Positions 25,578-35,202 of a stretch of DNA of 64,000 nucleotides are shown piece by piece (position 1 is the stretch's first letter; each line of letters begins with the position of its first letter). Location: assembly GCA_016745315.1 (NCBI GenBank), contig CP066886.1, forward strand, positions 6,572,501 through 6,636,500, written 5' to 3'. The translations under genes were made by a program, and so were the position numbers. The notes beneath the pieces were generated by a model that saw nothing but the letters and a program-made list of their open reading frames with translations, was not told the DNA's origin and made no database searches. Origin of the DNA: Arthrospira sp. PCC 9108. GTDB lineage: Bacteria; Cyanobacteriota; Cyanobacteriia; Cyanobacteriales; Microcoleaceae.

Positions 25578-25742
25578 CAGGTAATATCCCAAGTTATCTG
25601 CTATCACCATCCCATCTAAGCCGGCTTCAAACAAAGCCAATAATGGACTATCCGGGGTCATCAGGGGTCCGGTTAACTGACGTTTAACTCGATGAGACGA
25701 ATAAGCAGCAGATAAAACCTGGATTTGATTGGAGAATATCAT
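25551..25742 (-). pseudogene. N-terminal fragment of a PAS-domain signalling gene cut by the element
   Basis: The 63-codon frame reads SPLLALFEAGLDGMVIADNL then GYYLDAN, the characteristic opening of a PAS domain in cyanobacterial sensor kinases or diguanylate cyclases (F-E-x-x-L-D-G-M-x-I-A-D-N-x-G-x-Y-L-D-A-N). It then enters element sequence and stops. The rest of the gene is not at the left edge of the element, so a rearrangement or deletion accompanied the insertion. Confidence 0.6.
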
Positions 25743-25827
25743 AATGGATTAAGTTGACATAGGACTTTTGGGCAGACTCCGCAGTTGCCTGTGCCACTTA
25801 TAGGGACTAACTAGGAGTCATAGTTTC

Positions 25828-26055
25828 ATGAATTCTCAAATTTTCGGACCCTTAAAAATCACGCGCAAACACGATTATCATTCAATTATGGCTCAAAATA
25901 TTTCCAGTCGCCATAGGTGGCATAATTTGGATCTATTTTCGGCCCCAAATACAAATAATCCCCATCTTGATACCAAGAGGGGATTAGCAACAATATCTGA
26001 GCAACAACCGATAATCTCTGATGCTGTTATCTGGGACAAACAGAAATATTGTTAG
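25828..26055 (+). CDS. uncertain small ORF
   Basis: A 75-codon frame starts with ATG after CTAGGAGTCATAG and overlaps the tail of the convergent gene by 29 bases. The product (KITRKHDYHSIMAQNISSRH) has no recognisable domain. Only the plausible ribosome site supports it; it may be chance. Confidence 0.2.
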   Translation: MNSQIFGPLKITRKHDYHSIMAQNISSRHRWHNLDLFSAPNTNNPHLDTKRGLATISEQQPIISDAVIWDKQKYC

Positions 26056-26548
26056 CGTTCAGAAGAATTCTGCCAGCAGAACGTTGATTAATTAACACTG
26101 GGTTTCCTGTATCAGTTTTAATGATCAGGGGATCAAGTCTCTTACATTCCTGAACCCGTTCGCCCCATTCCTCAACCCGGCGGGTATATTCAGCGCGGAC
26201 GCGGGGAATATTATCTAGGGTAATGCCGGCAGGAATTGGTGGGAGATTAGGAATAAATACTTCATCGGTGATCACTGCATCACTTCTGATGTTGCGGTTA
26301 ACTCCTAATTCATACATAATCGGATAGCGGAAAGCAGCCGGGAGAGTCCTCAGAGGATAAGACAAATCGGGCAAGCTGTAGTATCTGGGGGGAGTAACTC
26401 TGCCTGTTTGCGGATCTGGTCGCTGGTATCTGATATCAAAATCTGATGGAGTTGTGGGAACTCCAATTTGGGCTAAGGCTTTGACAGGCATGAATGCTGT
26501 AATCAGCACACACAGCCCACCTAACAGTTTAGACTTCATTAAACTCAT
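26027..26548 (-). CDS. secreted/periplasmic hypothetical protein
   Basis: The 173-residue protein starts with a clear signal peptide (MSLMKSKLLGGLCVLITAFM, cleavage after VKALA). The mature part is Pro- and Arg-rich (DIRYQRPDPQTGRVTPPRYY) and has two Cys near the C-terminal half (QECKRLDP, NISVCPR). Function is unknown. It is divergent from the glycoside-hydrolase-like gene. Confidence 0.65.
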   Translation of the reverse strand: MSLMKSKLLGGLCVLITAFMPVKALAQIGVPTTPSDFDIRYQRPDPQTGRVTPPRYYSLPDLSYPLRTLPAAFRYPIMYELGVNRNIRSDAVITDEVFIPNLPPIPAGITLDNIPRVRAEYTRRVEEWGERVQECKRLDPLIIKTDTGNPVLINQRSAGRILLNANNISVCPR

Positions 26549-26831
26549 CTCCTCAAAATCACCTAGTGGTTTGCCGAGCCATCCTACAGGCTATTGCCCT
26601 AGGATTCCAAATTCCTGAGACTTTTGCCAGAGGTATCTCGGAACTCTAGCAAATTTTACCTCAGATATCAACTGATATTATTACTGGAACCAAACTATTG
26701 TCCCGGATATCTATTTATTCAGGATTCCTAACGATCGCATTACCATAGCCAGTAGCCACTATAAGGCCAAATCTGATAAATTGTTTATCCTAACCAAAAT
26801 CATCACCAAATTATCTGCTCAAGATCCATCT

Positions 26832-28511
26832 ATGACATCCAACAACGACTCGCGCCGCCTCGGAAAATTTAGGGGCTACCGGGAATCTATCACCGTTAAA
26901 CCCATCACTAGCCTCCAGAGAAAAATCGGCATTTGGGTATGTGGGCTGATTCTCGGATTCGTCCTTAGCCAAACCCACGCCTACTGTGCGGCGGCAGGCG
27001 ATCGCATAATTTCCGCCATTACCAACCCCCCACAACCCCAACCAACCCCAACCCAGGTAGGGCTCGATTTTGAACTCAGCCAAATTCCCCTCCCCAAGCC
27101 TGTTGAAACAGCCAGTAACAGCCCCCAAGCCAATCAACCCACCCATCAACGGGAATTTAGGGGAGTATGGGTCGCCTCCGTAGTTAATATTGACTGGCCC
27201 TCAGCATCAAATCTATCTGTAGCCCAACAAAAATTTGAACTCCTAGCTATCCTTAACCGGATGCAGGAATTAAACCTTAACGCCCTAGTCTTGCAAATTA
27301 GACCCACCGGCGATGCTTTCTATCAGTCCCAACTTGAACCCTGGAGTACCTGGCTCACCGGAAGACAAGGGGAAGCCCCTAATCCCTTCTATGACCCCCT
27401 ACAATTTGCCATTGAAGAATCCCACAAGCGCAATATTGAACTCCACGCCTGGTTTAATCCCTATCGCGCCCGCATGGGTTCAGAAAGGGGTCCTTTTGCA
27501 CCCAATCACATGGCCGCGGTTTATCCCCAATACGCCTACCGCTACGGCGACCTAATTTGGATGGACCCTGGTGCGAAAGAAGTACAAGACCGCACCTATA
27601 ACGTGATTATGGATGTTGTCCGGCGCTACGACATAGATGCGGTTCACCTGGATGATTATTTTTACCCCTATCCCAAACCCGGAATTGCTTTCCCGGACGG
27701 ACAAACCTACAACGCCTATCGAGCGGCTGGGGGTAATCTCTCCCTGGCTGACTGGCGGCGAAATAATGTCAATCAGATGATATTCCGCCTATATCAGGGG
27801 ATTAAGGAAATTAAGCCCTATGTCAAATTTGGCATTAGTCCCTTTGGTATTTATCGCCCTGGAAAGGCTCCGGGAATTGTGGGTATGGATCAATATGAGG
27901 CTATCTTTGCTGATGTCAAATTATGGATGGATAGGGGATGGTTAGATTATCTCTCTCCCCAACTTTATTGGCGCATTGACCCCCCACAACAGAGCTATCC
28001 GGTGTTATTGGATTGGTGGGTACGGAATAACCCCTTCCAGCGCCATATTTATGCGGGAAACTTTCTGAGTCAATTGGCTAATGGTTGGCCGGTGTCTGAG
28101 TTTCAGCGACAAGTCCAGATTTCTCGCCAAAAAGCTAATCAGCTTTCCCTGGGAAATATCTTTTTTAGCATGAAGATGTTTCGGGATAATCAAAGTGGTG
28201 TGAATGAGGTATTTAAATCATCTGTTTACCCAACTCCGGCTCTGCCGCCGTCTATGCCTTGGCTAGACAATGAACCACCACAACCCCCAACGGGTTTACA
28301 AGCTAGTTCCGGGATGATTTCCTGGAATCCATCTCCTGATCATGATATCCGATCTTGGGCTTTATACCAGCAGTTTACCAATGGTTGGCAGTTGGTGAGA
28401 GTCCTCGATCGCAATACCACAGCGGTCAGGGTCTCACCAGGAACCTACGCCGTCCGAGCGGTCGATCGCATGGCTAACGAAAGTTCAGAGGCGATCGTTA
28501 ATGTCAGTTAA
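26832..28511 (+). CDS. GH10-like / DUF187 family glycosyl hydrolase-like exported protein
   Basis: I place the start at the ATG at 26832 (MTSNNDSRRLGKFRGYRESI) rather than the upstream TTG. A single membrane segment follows (IGIWVCGLILGFVLS), then a Pro-rich spacer. The catalytic part is typical of the glycosyl-hydrolase-like 10 (GHL10, DUF187) family: EFRGVWVASVVNIDWPS, LNALVLQIRPTGDAFYQS, ELHAWFNPYRARM and DAVHLDDYFYPYP, the last with acidic residues likely in the active site. A C-terminal fibronectin-like domain (PQPPTGLQASSGMISWNPSP) ends the protein. It probably acts on cell-wall or extracellular polysaccharide outside the inner membrane. A hairpin follows the stop. Confidence 0.85.
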   Translation: MTSNNDSRRLGKFRGYRESITVKPITSLQRKIGIWVCGLILGFVLSQTHAYCAAAGDRIISAITNPPQPQPTPTQVGLDFELSQIPLPKPVETASNSPQANQPTHQREFRGVWVASVVNIDWPSASNLSVAQQKFELLAILNRMQELNLNALVLQIRPTGDAFYQSQLEPWSTWLTGRQGEAPNPFYDPLQFAIEESHKRNIELHAWFNPYRARMGSERGPFAPNHMAAVYPQYAYRYGDLIWMDPGAKEVQDRTYNVIMDVVRRYDIDAVHLDDYFYPYPKPGIAFPDGQTYNAYRAAGGNLSLADWRRNNVNQMIFRLYQGIKEIKPYVKFGISPFGIYRPGKAPGIVGMDQYEAIFADVKLWMDRGWLDYLSPQLYWRIDPPQQSYPVLLDWWVRNNPFQRHIYAGNFLSQLANGWPVSEFQRQVQISRQKANQLSLGNIFFSMKMFRDNQSGVNEVFKSSVYPTPALPPSMPWLDNEPPQPPTGLQASSGMISWNPSPDHDIRSWALYQQFTNGWQLVRVLDRNTTAVRVSPGTYAVRAVDRMANESSEAIVNVS

Positions 28512-28528
28512 TTTCTAACTTCATCAAG

Positions 28529-28588
28529 AGGCGGGTTAATTCACTTAATTGGTCACCATTGACCCTGAGCAGATAACCCGCCTTTATT
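28529..28588 (+). terminator. long hairpin after the hydrolase gene
   Basis: AGGCGGGTTA (28529-28538) pairs with TAACCCGCCT (28574-28583), followed by TTATTAT. The loop contains a second small hairpin, GGTCACCATTGACC. The GGCGGGTT word is also used by the dispersed repeats of this genome. Confidence 0.6.
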
Positions 28589-28613
28589 ATGGCAACTTCC
28601 CACTTCCCTATTT

Positions 28614-30089
28614 ATGACTTTTATCTCCACCGATTACGCTATCTTCCTGTTTTGTGTCTTCCTGATTTATTGGCTAACACCCTGGCGAAAAGGCAGATTA
28701 ATCATACTATTAGCAGCCAGTTTAATATTTTATGCCTCCCTACAAATTCAATATATCCCCCTGCTGTTACTGTGCATTTTCTTTAACTTTGGTTTAGCCC
28801 TCTCTATCGGTGAGCCTTTAGAAGACTGGCAAATTGCCAATAGTTCCTTCAACCGTCGCCGCCTGATTTTATTGTGGATTGGAATTACCATCAACCTCCT
28901 ACTATTACTAGGCTTTAAATATATTCCTTTTCTGCTCAATATCATTGGCGGCATCTTCAATAATAATCAGATTCAAGATGCAGCGGTTTGGGTAAGTTCC
29001 TATATTGTACCACCTTTAGGATTGAGTTTTTTCTGCTTTGAAATAATCGCCTATTTAATAGATGTATATAGAGGCGCACCCCCCACCAATTCTTTACTAG
29101 AATTTACCAGCTATAAATTCTTATTCCCCAAATTCATTGCCGGCCCAATTACCCGCTATCATCATCTCAAAAATCAATTCCAAACCCTGCAATTTCCCAC
29201 ACCAGAAAAAATCACAGATGGTTTATGGTTGCTGGCTATGGGCGCAGTCAAAAAAGGAATTTTTGCCGATCGCATTGGTATTTTCGTAGACCTAAGTTTT
29301 GAAAACTTACAACGGGCTGGAAGTGGCGACTTATGGCTGGCTACAGTGGCTTATGGTTTACAGCTTTATTTAGATTTTACCGGCTATGTAGACCTAGCCA
29401 GAGGTACAGCATTACTACTAGGATTAAACTTACCAGAAAATTTTGATGCTCCCTATTTTACCACCAGTATCGCCGATTTTTGGCGACGATGGCATATCAC
29501 CCTAGGGGACTGGCTGCGAAATTATCTATATTTTCCCCTAGGAGGGTCAAGGGTGGGACTCACGCGCACCTGTCTCAACTTACTAATTGTCATGTTAATT
29601 GCGGGAATTTGGCACGGCGCAGCCTGGGGGTTTATTTTATGGGGGGTATTACACGGGGTAGCTTTAGTCATTCACCGACTGACAGACACCCTATCTAAAC
29701 AGTTATCAATAGAGTGGATTTGGCTAACTTTTCCAGGTATAATTATCAGTTGGTTTATCACCCAATTAATGGTTTTTTGGACTTGGATTTTCTTCAGACT
29801 TCCTGACTTAAAGGATTCATTTTGGGTAGTGCAAAACCTTTGGGGCACCCGCGCCGACATTCAATTTGCCCACCTAGTTTATGTGGAGGCTTTAGGAGTT
29901 GAAAGAATTGATTTAGCCAGGATTCTAGTTGGGGTAATCATAGCCATGGCGATCGCCACCGCATTTCGACGGGGTTTAAAAGTACAACTCAACTGGCCGA
30001 TTAAGTTAATTTTAGTTCCCCTGTGCTTTTTCGCGGTCTTATTATTAGCCCCAGAAGGTGGTTTACCCTACATTTATTTTGACTTTTAA
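28614..30089 (+). CDS. MBOAT family O-acyltransferase (AlgI-like)
   Basis: The 491-residue polytopic membrane protein has the MBOAT hallmark: KFIAGPITRYHHL, LYLDFTGYVDLARGTALLLG, FWRRWHITLGDWLRNYLYFPLGGSR and the invariant His in AGIWHGAAWGFILWG. AlgI-like members move acetyl groups across the membrane onto extracellular polysaccharide. The usual partner acetyl-esterase-like gene is not next to it; its neighbour is the hydrolase gene upstream and lepA, convergent, downstream. The ATG at 28614 gives the usual N-terminus (FISTDYAIFLF). Confidence 0.92.
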   Translation: MTFISTDYAIFLFCVFLIYWLTPWRKGRLIILLAASLIFYASLQIQYIPLLLLCIFFNFGLALSIGEPLEDWQIANSSFNRRRLILLWIGITINLLLLLGFKYIPFLLNIIGGIFNNNQIQDAAVWVSSYIVPPLGLSFFCFEIIAYLIDVYRGAPPTNSLLEFTSYKFLFPKFIAGPITRYHHLKNQFQTLQFPTPEKITDGLWLLAMGAVKKGIFADRIGIFVDLSFENLQRAGSGDLWLATVAYGLQLYLDFTGYVDLARGTALLLGLNLPENFDAPYFTTSIADFWRRWHITLGDWLRNYLYFPLGGSRVGLTRTCLNLLIVMLIAGIWHGAAWGFILWGVLHGVALVIHRLTDTLSKQLSIEWIWLTFPGIIISWFITQLMVFWTWIFFRLPDLKDSFWVVQNLWGTRADIQFAHLVYVEALGVERIDLARILVGVIIAMAIATAFRRGLKVQLNWPIKLILVPLCFFAVLLLAPEGGLPYIYFDF

Positions 30090-30135
30090 GCCCCAGGACT
30101 CCCCCCCAGTGATACCCCAACCACATCGCCAGAAA

Positions 30136-31950
30136 TTAGGAATCTTGATTAAGTTTTAAAACCGCCATAAAAGCCTCTTGGGGAACATCCACCGACCCCA
30201 AAGCCTTCATCCGTTTTTTACCCTTAGCCTGCTTCTGGAGTAATTTCTTTTTACGGCTAATATCACCGCCATAACACTTAGCTAAAACGTCCTTACGCAA
30301 AGCTGGTATATGTTCACTAGCGATCACCTTAGAACCGATCGCCGCTTGAATAGGGACCTTAAACTGATGGCGAGGAATCAACTCTTTGAGTTTTTCCGCC
30401 ATTCCCCGTCCGACATTATAGGCTTTATCCCGATGAACAATCATCGCCAGGGAGTCTACAGTATCCTTATTAATCATAATATCCAGCTTAACCAAAGGAT
30501 TCTCACGGTAGCCGACAAAATGATATTCCATACTGGCATATCCCCGCGATCGCGATTTCATTTGATCAAAAAAGTCCGTCACCACCTCAGCCAAAGGAAC
30601 CTCATAAACCAAAGTTGTCCGCCCCATAGTCAGATATTTCATATCCAGAAAATCACCCCGCCGACCTTGGGCTAATTCCATCAAAGTACCCACAAAAGTC
30701 TCTGGGGTAATCATTTCTACCCGCACATAAGGTTCCTCTATTTTCTCGCGGTGATTAGGTTCGGGTAATTTACTCGGGTTATCAATCATCAGCACTTCCC
30801 CAGTATTAGTGGTCACCCTATAGACCACAGAAGGAGAAGTGACAATCAAATTTAGGTCATATTCTCGTTCCAATCTCTCTTGGACAATTTCCATGTGTAG
30901 TAACCCCAAGAAACCACACCGGAAACCAAACCCCATAGCACTAGACGTTTCAGGTTCGTATGACAAAGAAGCATCATTTAACTTGAGGCGATCGAGGGCT
31001 TCTCGTAAGTCGGGAAACTGGTCAGCATCAATAGGAAATAACCCACAAAATACCATGGGTTTAGCCTCTGTGTATCCAGGGAGAGGGCTAGGAGCCGGAT
31101 TTTTAGCCATAGTAATGGTATCACCAACCCGGGCATCTTCCACAGCCTTAATCGCCGCACCCAGATAGCCGACTTCCCCGGCGTGCAATTCATCAACAGG
31201 GGTTTGAGTGGGGGCTAATACTCCTAACTCATCAATTTCGTATTCTTTACCAGATGCCATTAAACGAATGCGATCGCCTTTTTTAACCGTCCCGTCCATG
31301 ACCCGAAAATAGACAATCACCCCACGATAACTGTCATAATAGCTATCAAAAATCAACGCCCGCAGTTTCTCGGATACGGTATCCTTGGGAGGCGGAACTA
31401 ATTTGACAATAGACTCCAAAATCTCCCCAATACCAATACCTTCCTTAGCAGAAGCGCGGATCGCATCGGAACAGTCTAAACCAATAATTTCCTCAATTTC
31501 CCCAGCGACCCGTTCAGGTTCAGCTCCAGGTAAATCAATTTTATTGAGGACTGGGATAATTTCTAAATCATTCTCCAAAGCTAAATAGACATTAGCCAAG
31601 GTTTGCGCTTCCACCCCTTGGGAAGCATCCACAACTAACAGCGCTCCCTCACAAGCAGCCAAAGAACGGGATACCTCATAGGAAAAGTCCACATGGCCAG
31701 GAGTATCGATCAGATTCAAAACATATTCCTGACCATCTTTGGCTGTATAATTCATCCGAGCGGCCTGGAGTTTGATGGTAATCCCCCGTTCCCGTTCAAT
31801 ATCCATGGAATCTAGGAACTGTTCCTTCATCTGGCGATCAGCGACAGTCCCGGTCTGCTGAAGTAGGCGATCGGCTAAGGTAGACTTACCATGATCAATA
31901 TGAGCAATAATCGAAAAATTACGAATCCGAGTTACAGGAACGTTAGTCAT
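30136..31950 (-). CDS. lepA: elongation factor 4 (back-translocating GTPase LepA)
   Basis: The 604-residue protein is LepA across its length: P-loop AHIDHGKSTLADRL near residue 16, DTPGHVDFSYEVSRS (G3), NKIDLPGA (G4), EF-G-like domains, and the LepA-specific C-terminus (AKCYGGDISRKKKLLQKQAK). It binds ribosomes and promotes reverse translocation or recycling under stress. Single gene, convergent with the acyltransferase. Confidence 0.98.
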   Translation of the reverse strand: MTNVPVTRIRNFSIIAHIDHGKSTLADRLLQQTGTVADRQMKEQFLDSMDIERERGITIKLQAARMNYTAKDGQEYVLNLIDTPGHVDFSYEVSRSLAACEGALLVVDASQGVEAQTLANVYLALENDLEIIPVLNKIDLPGAEPERVAGEIEEIIGLDCSDAIRASAKEGIGIGEILESIVKLVPPPKDTVSEKLRALIFDSYYDSYRGVIVYFRVMDGTVKKGDRIRLMASGKEYEIDELGVLAPTQTPVDELHAGEVGYLGAAIKAVEDARVGDTITMAKNPAPSPLPGYTEAKPMVFCGLFPIDADQFPDLREALDRLKLNDASLSYEPETSSAMGFGFRCGFLGLLHMEIVQERLEREYDLNLIVTSPSVVYRVTTNTGEVLMIDNPSKLPEPNHREKIEEPYVRVEMITPETFVGTLMELAQGRRGDFLDMKYLTMGRTTLVYEVPLAEVVTDFFDQMKSRSRGYASMEYHFVGYRENPLVKLDIMINKDTVDSLAMIVHRDKAYNVGRGMAEKLKELIPRHQFKVPIQAAIGSKVIASEHIPALRKDVLAKCYGGDISRKKKLLQKQAKGKKRMKALGSVDVPQEAFMAVLKLNQDS

Positions 31951-32143
31951 AAGGGGTAACTTTTTAAAACCAGTCAGTGGGAGGATGGGTGCTTAACGTA
32001 TTTTAACAAAAAATTGGCGACCGTAGCGATCGCACCCACAACTGATCAAACCAAAATCCGGTTATAGCCTTGTAGCGGACAAAATAAGCCCCCAAAATGC
32101 CATATACAGCATTTTCTGAGGCTCAAGTTTTTGGATAAACCAT

Positions 32144-32467
32144 CTAAGGTTGTTTTTCCAGTTCCGATTTCATCTTTTCTAGGGTCATGTGCATTTGTTG
32201 GAACATCTGGTCAGGGGTAATCCCAAACTGGCCTAGTTGAGTTTTTAACTGTTCCATAGTCATCTGGGCCATGAAATCCTCAGACAGTTCAAACCGCTTC
32301 ATAAAGATACGGTAACGATCCATCATCGATTCCATATTCTCAATAAACAGTTTTTTGCCCTCTCGGTCAAATTTCCCATAATCGCTTCCCAGTTGGATTA
32401 AAGACTGATAGTCCTCAAATAACTGTTTGGCTTCTTGCTGTACAATCTCAGATTCAAAGAAACTCAT
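32144..32467 (-). CDS. DUF1825 family protein (cyanobacterial)
   Basis: The 107-residue helical protein (SFFESEIVQQEAKQLFEDYQ; MESMMDRYRIFMKRFELSED; LGQFGITPDQMF) is the full-length DUF1825 family, found in nearly all cyanobacteria and some plastid lineages. Its function is unknown. It stands alone between lepA and lepB. Confidence 0.88.
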   Translation of the reverse strand: MSFFESEIVQQEAKQLFEDYQSLIQLGSDYGKFDREGKKLFIENMESMMDRYRIFMKRFELSEDFMAQMTMEQLKTQLGQFGITPDQMFQQMHMTLEKMKSELEKQP

Positions 32468-32632
32468 AATTGGTTAAATCTTTTATACAACAGGCGATCG
32501 CGATTCCTTAACCCAGGAATTGCTCCTATATTTTGTCTACAATTGTAACACCGAAATCTCGGCTACTGTACCCCCCAAGGGTCGCAATTGCCGTACCACT
32601 TCGGGCTATAATCCTTATAGACAAATTTTATC

Positions 32633-33226
32633 TTAGATCGGCCCTAATCGTTTCCAAGGCCAAAAACGCCAAGCCGCCCTACCAATAATGTTCTGTTGGG
32701 GTAAAAATCCCCAGATGTGGGAATCATTGCTATCGTTGCGGTTATCTCCCATGACAAAATACTGTTGGTCAGGTACCAAATTCGGTCCCCAATCATACTC
32801 AGGAGGTTCCGCGATATACTCTTCTGCGATCGGATCATTATCTAAATAAACCTTACCGCCGCGAATTTCCACCAGTTGACCTGGTTCACCAATAATACGC
32901 TTGATAAATGCTTGGTCTTTGGTGTAGCCTTGAACCCTTAACTGTCCAGGTGGCGTAAAAACAATAATATCCCCAAACTTGGGAGGACTGAATCTATATA
33001 AAACCTTTTCTACCACTAAGCGATCGCCAATTTCCAAAGTCGGGAACATTGAATCCGAGGGAATATAACGGGGTTCAGCCACAAAAATGCGGATTAGTAA
33101 CGATAGACTCAAAGCCACCGCCAGAATCACCAAATTTTCCCGAAATTTCCCCCCTTTAGCGGTTGGAGCCGGGTCTTTGGGCTTGGTTTCCCCTTGTGGT
33201 TCCTGTTTTTGTTCCTGGGATCTCAT
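32633..33226 (-). CDS. lepB: signal peptidase I
   Basis: The 197-residue protein has one N-terminal membrane anchor (NLVILAVALSLSLLIRIFV), the catalytic Ser in PSDSMFPTL (box B), the catalytic Lys in FIKRIIGEPGQ (box D) and the box E motif MGDNRNDSNDSHIWG. It removes signal peptides from exported proteins at the membrane. The carotenoid gene upstream ends 10 bases before its start, so the two may be co-transcribed. Confidence 0.96.
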   Translation of the reverse strand: MRSQEQKQEPQGETKPKDPAPTAKGGKFRENLVILAVALSLSLLIRIFVAEPRYIPSDSMFPTLEIGDRLVVEKVLYRFSPPKFGDIIVFTPPGQLRVQGYTKDQAFIKRIIGEPGQLVEIRGGKVYLDNDPIAEEYIAEPPEYDWGPNLVPDQQYFVMGDNRNDSNDSHIWGFLPQQNIIGRAAWRFWPWKRLGPI

Positions 33227-33236
33227 TTTGGTTGAT

Positions 33237-34154
33237 TCAATCCTCTGAGTTAGACAACTTAGGCGATTTGTGATGGTGAAAACGAATCCCTAGGAAAATA
33301 TCATACATGAAACCCCAGAAGTCCTTGCCATTAAGCAATCCCAAGGTTTGGGGAGAGCCTTTGGCATCTAACAGAGGTTTAGTCGCTTCGTAGGCAGGTT
33401 TATATTTATACCAGGGAATTGACGGCCACAGATGATGGATCAAGTGGTAGTTTTGTCCCAAAATCAAAATATTGAGGAGCGCACTAGGATAAACCCTGGC
33501 ATTTTTCCAGCGATTGCGTTCTTGAAAAGGACGATGGGGCAAATAGTCAAAGAATAAGCCCAAAGCCAGTCCTACCACTAAAGCCGGAGTAAACCAGAAG
33601 TTGAGAATATAGCCCAAAAAATCATAGTGAACCCCTAGGGCGACAATTACCACGACCACCATACGGCTTAAAAACCACTCCAGTAACTCATACTTGCGCC
33701 ACAGTCGCCGCCGGAAGAAGAAAATCTCGTGATAAAAAAATCTGGCTGCAATTAACCACAACGGCCCCCCTGTGGAAACAAAATGATCAGGATCATTGTC
33801 TGGGTCATTAACATGGGCATGATGTTGGATATGGACCCGGGTAAAAACTGGAAAGGCAAAACCCAACATTAAAGCACTACCATGTCCCAGAATCGCATTC
33901 AGGGTGCGATCGCGGTGTGCAGAATTATGGGATGCGTCATGAATGACTGTCCCTGCTAGATGTAGGGCTAGTACATTACACAAAAAACAGAACCAATTAG
34001 GCCAGTGCCAGCACCAGTAACCTAGAGTAGAACTAATGACGATCGCAATAGCCCCTAAGAACATAAGGAGGGTTATATTTAAACCCCCTTCCGGGACTAG
34101 GAAATCCTTGGGAACCGTCAGCAGCTTCTGGCCCTCCGACATTATTGTTTGCAC
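33237..34154 (-). CDS. crtR: beta-carotene hydroxylase (CrtR-type, fatty-acid-desaturase fold)
   Basis: The 305-residue membrane protein has the histidine boxes of the di-iron desaturase superfamily: HDASHNSAH, HIQHHAHVNDPDNDPDH and YHLIHHLWPS. Overall sequence (GGPLWLIAARFFYHEIFFF; FFDYLPHRPFQER) fits cyanobacterial CrtR, which hydroxylates beta-carotene rings to zeaxanthin (and deoxymyxol to myxol) in the membrane. A second Met at residue 5 is an alternative start. It is divergent from the COP23 gene and upstream of lepB. Confidence 0.93.
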   Translation of the reverse strand: MQTIMSEGQKLLTVPKDFLVPEGGLNITLLMFLGAIAIVISSTLGYWCWHWPNWFCFLCNVLALHLAGTVIHDASHNSAHRDRTLNAILGHGSALMLGFAFPVFTRVHIQHHAHVNDPDNDPDHFVSTGGPLWLIAARFFYHEIFFFRRRLWRKYELLEWFLSRMVVVVIVALGVHYDFLGYILNFWFTPALVVGLALGLFFDYLPHRPFQERNRWKNARVYPSALLNILILGQNYHLIHHLWPSIPWYKYKPAYEATKPLLDAKGSPQTLGLLNGKDFWGFMYDIFLGIRFHHHKSPKLSNSED

Positions 34155-34282
34155 TCCTTAGAAGTTTGACACCTGAGTATTTTACGCGAGTCCTGAGCAA
34201 CTGTAAATATTTGTAAACAAAATGAGTTGCCACCTTGCCTAAGAAAATATCACTACTTTACCTGAAGGAGGAAAAAAATTCC

Positions 34283-35089
34283 ATGTTTACACAATTCAAG
34301 TTTGGTTGGCGTAAATTTTCCCCTATTTTCGGGGTGATCAGCTTATCCTTAGCCATGCCTCTGGTAATCAATCAGGGTGCGGCCACAGCTAGGCCCCTGT
34401 CCATAGGCGATCGCCATTTTAGTCCCTCCTGGTCCCAGATTACTGATCAACTCGGTCTTCCTAGGATTAATTTTCCCCAAAACCCACAACCAATCCCTAC
34501 ACAAACCTCTATTCCTCCCCAGCAAGAGGAGACAGTTCCCATTCCCCAGGTAGAAGTAGAAACAGAAACCGCCAATATTCCCCGGTTCCGCTGTGAAGTG
34601 GTCAACGGTCAATATACAGTTATGTATTATCCCGTCAGCCAACCAACTCAAGGCTTCCCCTGGGCGGTTCCTGGTGAAATGGGAGGTGGTTGGACTCCCC
34701 AACGTCGCTGTCAGGAAATTAGTAGCCGTCTGGAGTCCTATCGCCCTGATGGGTTGGTGGCTTTACAGACCGCTGTAGAAAATGGCCACAACACTGTTTG
34801 TGCTACTACGGAAGATATCCCTCAATGTCGGATTGTCCTGACGGTTCCGGCTGGCGAAAGTGCCGAAGTCGTGCGCGATCGCATTTTTCAGAATTTGTTA
34901 ATTGCTGACAGCGGACAGAGTACCCAGGGCGTTGTGACATTGGTCAATGAACGCTCAACCCTTGGTACACTCGAAGGCATCATTCCCAGGAGTTCGTCTA
35001 ATCGCTCCCAAGGGATTCTGTTAAAACCCTTCCTAGACCCCGCAGACGGTGGCACTGGAAATCGCCTGAATCGCCGTTTCTTCCGCTAA
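34283..35089 (+). CDS. COP23-domain exported protein
   Basis: The start chosen is ATG 34283 (MFTQFKFGWRKFSPIFGVIS), just after a strong ribosome site GAAGGAGG; the frame is open further upstream but less likely coding. A signal peptide ends near INQGAATA. After a Pro/Glu linker, the C-terminal about 150 residues match the COP23 (circadian oscillating polypeptide) domain: RFRCEVVNGQYTVMYYP, TPQRRCQEISSRLESYRPDG and CRIVLTVPAGES with conserved cysteines. In relatives such proteins are membrane-associated with rhythmic expression; biochemical role unknown. A hairpin follows. Confidence 0.82.
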   Translation: MFTQFKFGWRKFSPIFGVISLSLAMPLVINQGAATARPLSIGDRHFSPSWSQITDQLGLPRINFPQNPQPIPTQTSIPPQQEETVPIPQVEVETETANIPRFRCEVVNGQYTVMYYPVSQPTQGFPWAVPGEMGGGWTPQRRCQEISSRLESYRPDGLVALQTAVENGHNTVCATTEDIPQCRIVLTVPAGESAEVVRDRIFQNLLIADSGQSTQGVVTLVNERSTLGTLEGIIPRSSSNRSQGILLKPFLDPADGGTGNRLNRRFFR

Positions 35090-35098
35090 GAACCCCTT

Positions 35099-35122
35099 AA
35101 CCCCCAAAATCTGGGGGTTTGG
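35099..35122 (+). terminator. hairpin after the COP23 gene
   Basis: AACCCCC (35099-35105) pairs with GGGGGTT (35113-35119), loop AAAATCT, with only a short TTT after it. Weak U-tract, so termination may be partial. Confidence 0.55.
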
Positions 35123-35202
35123 GGTCCGGTCTGGATGCCAACAAGTTACCCATTAGGTTTTGAAAGTTGAGTGTTTGGGGAGCGTTAGCCCACAGCGTCA
35201 TA

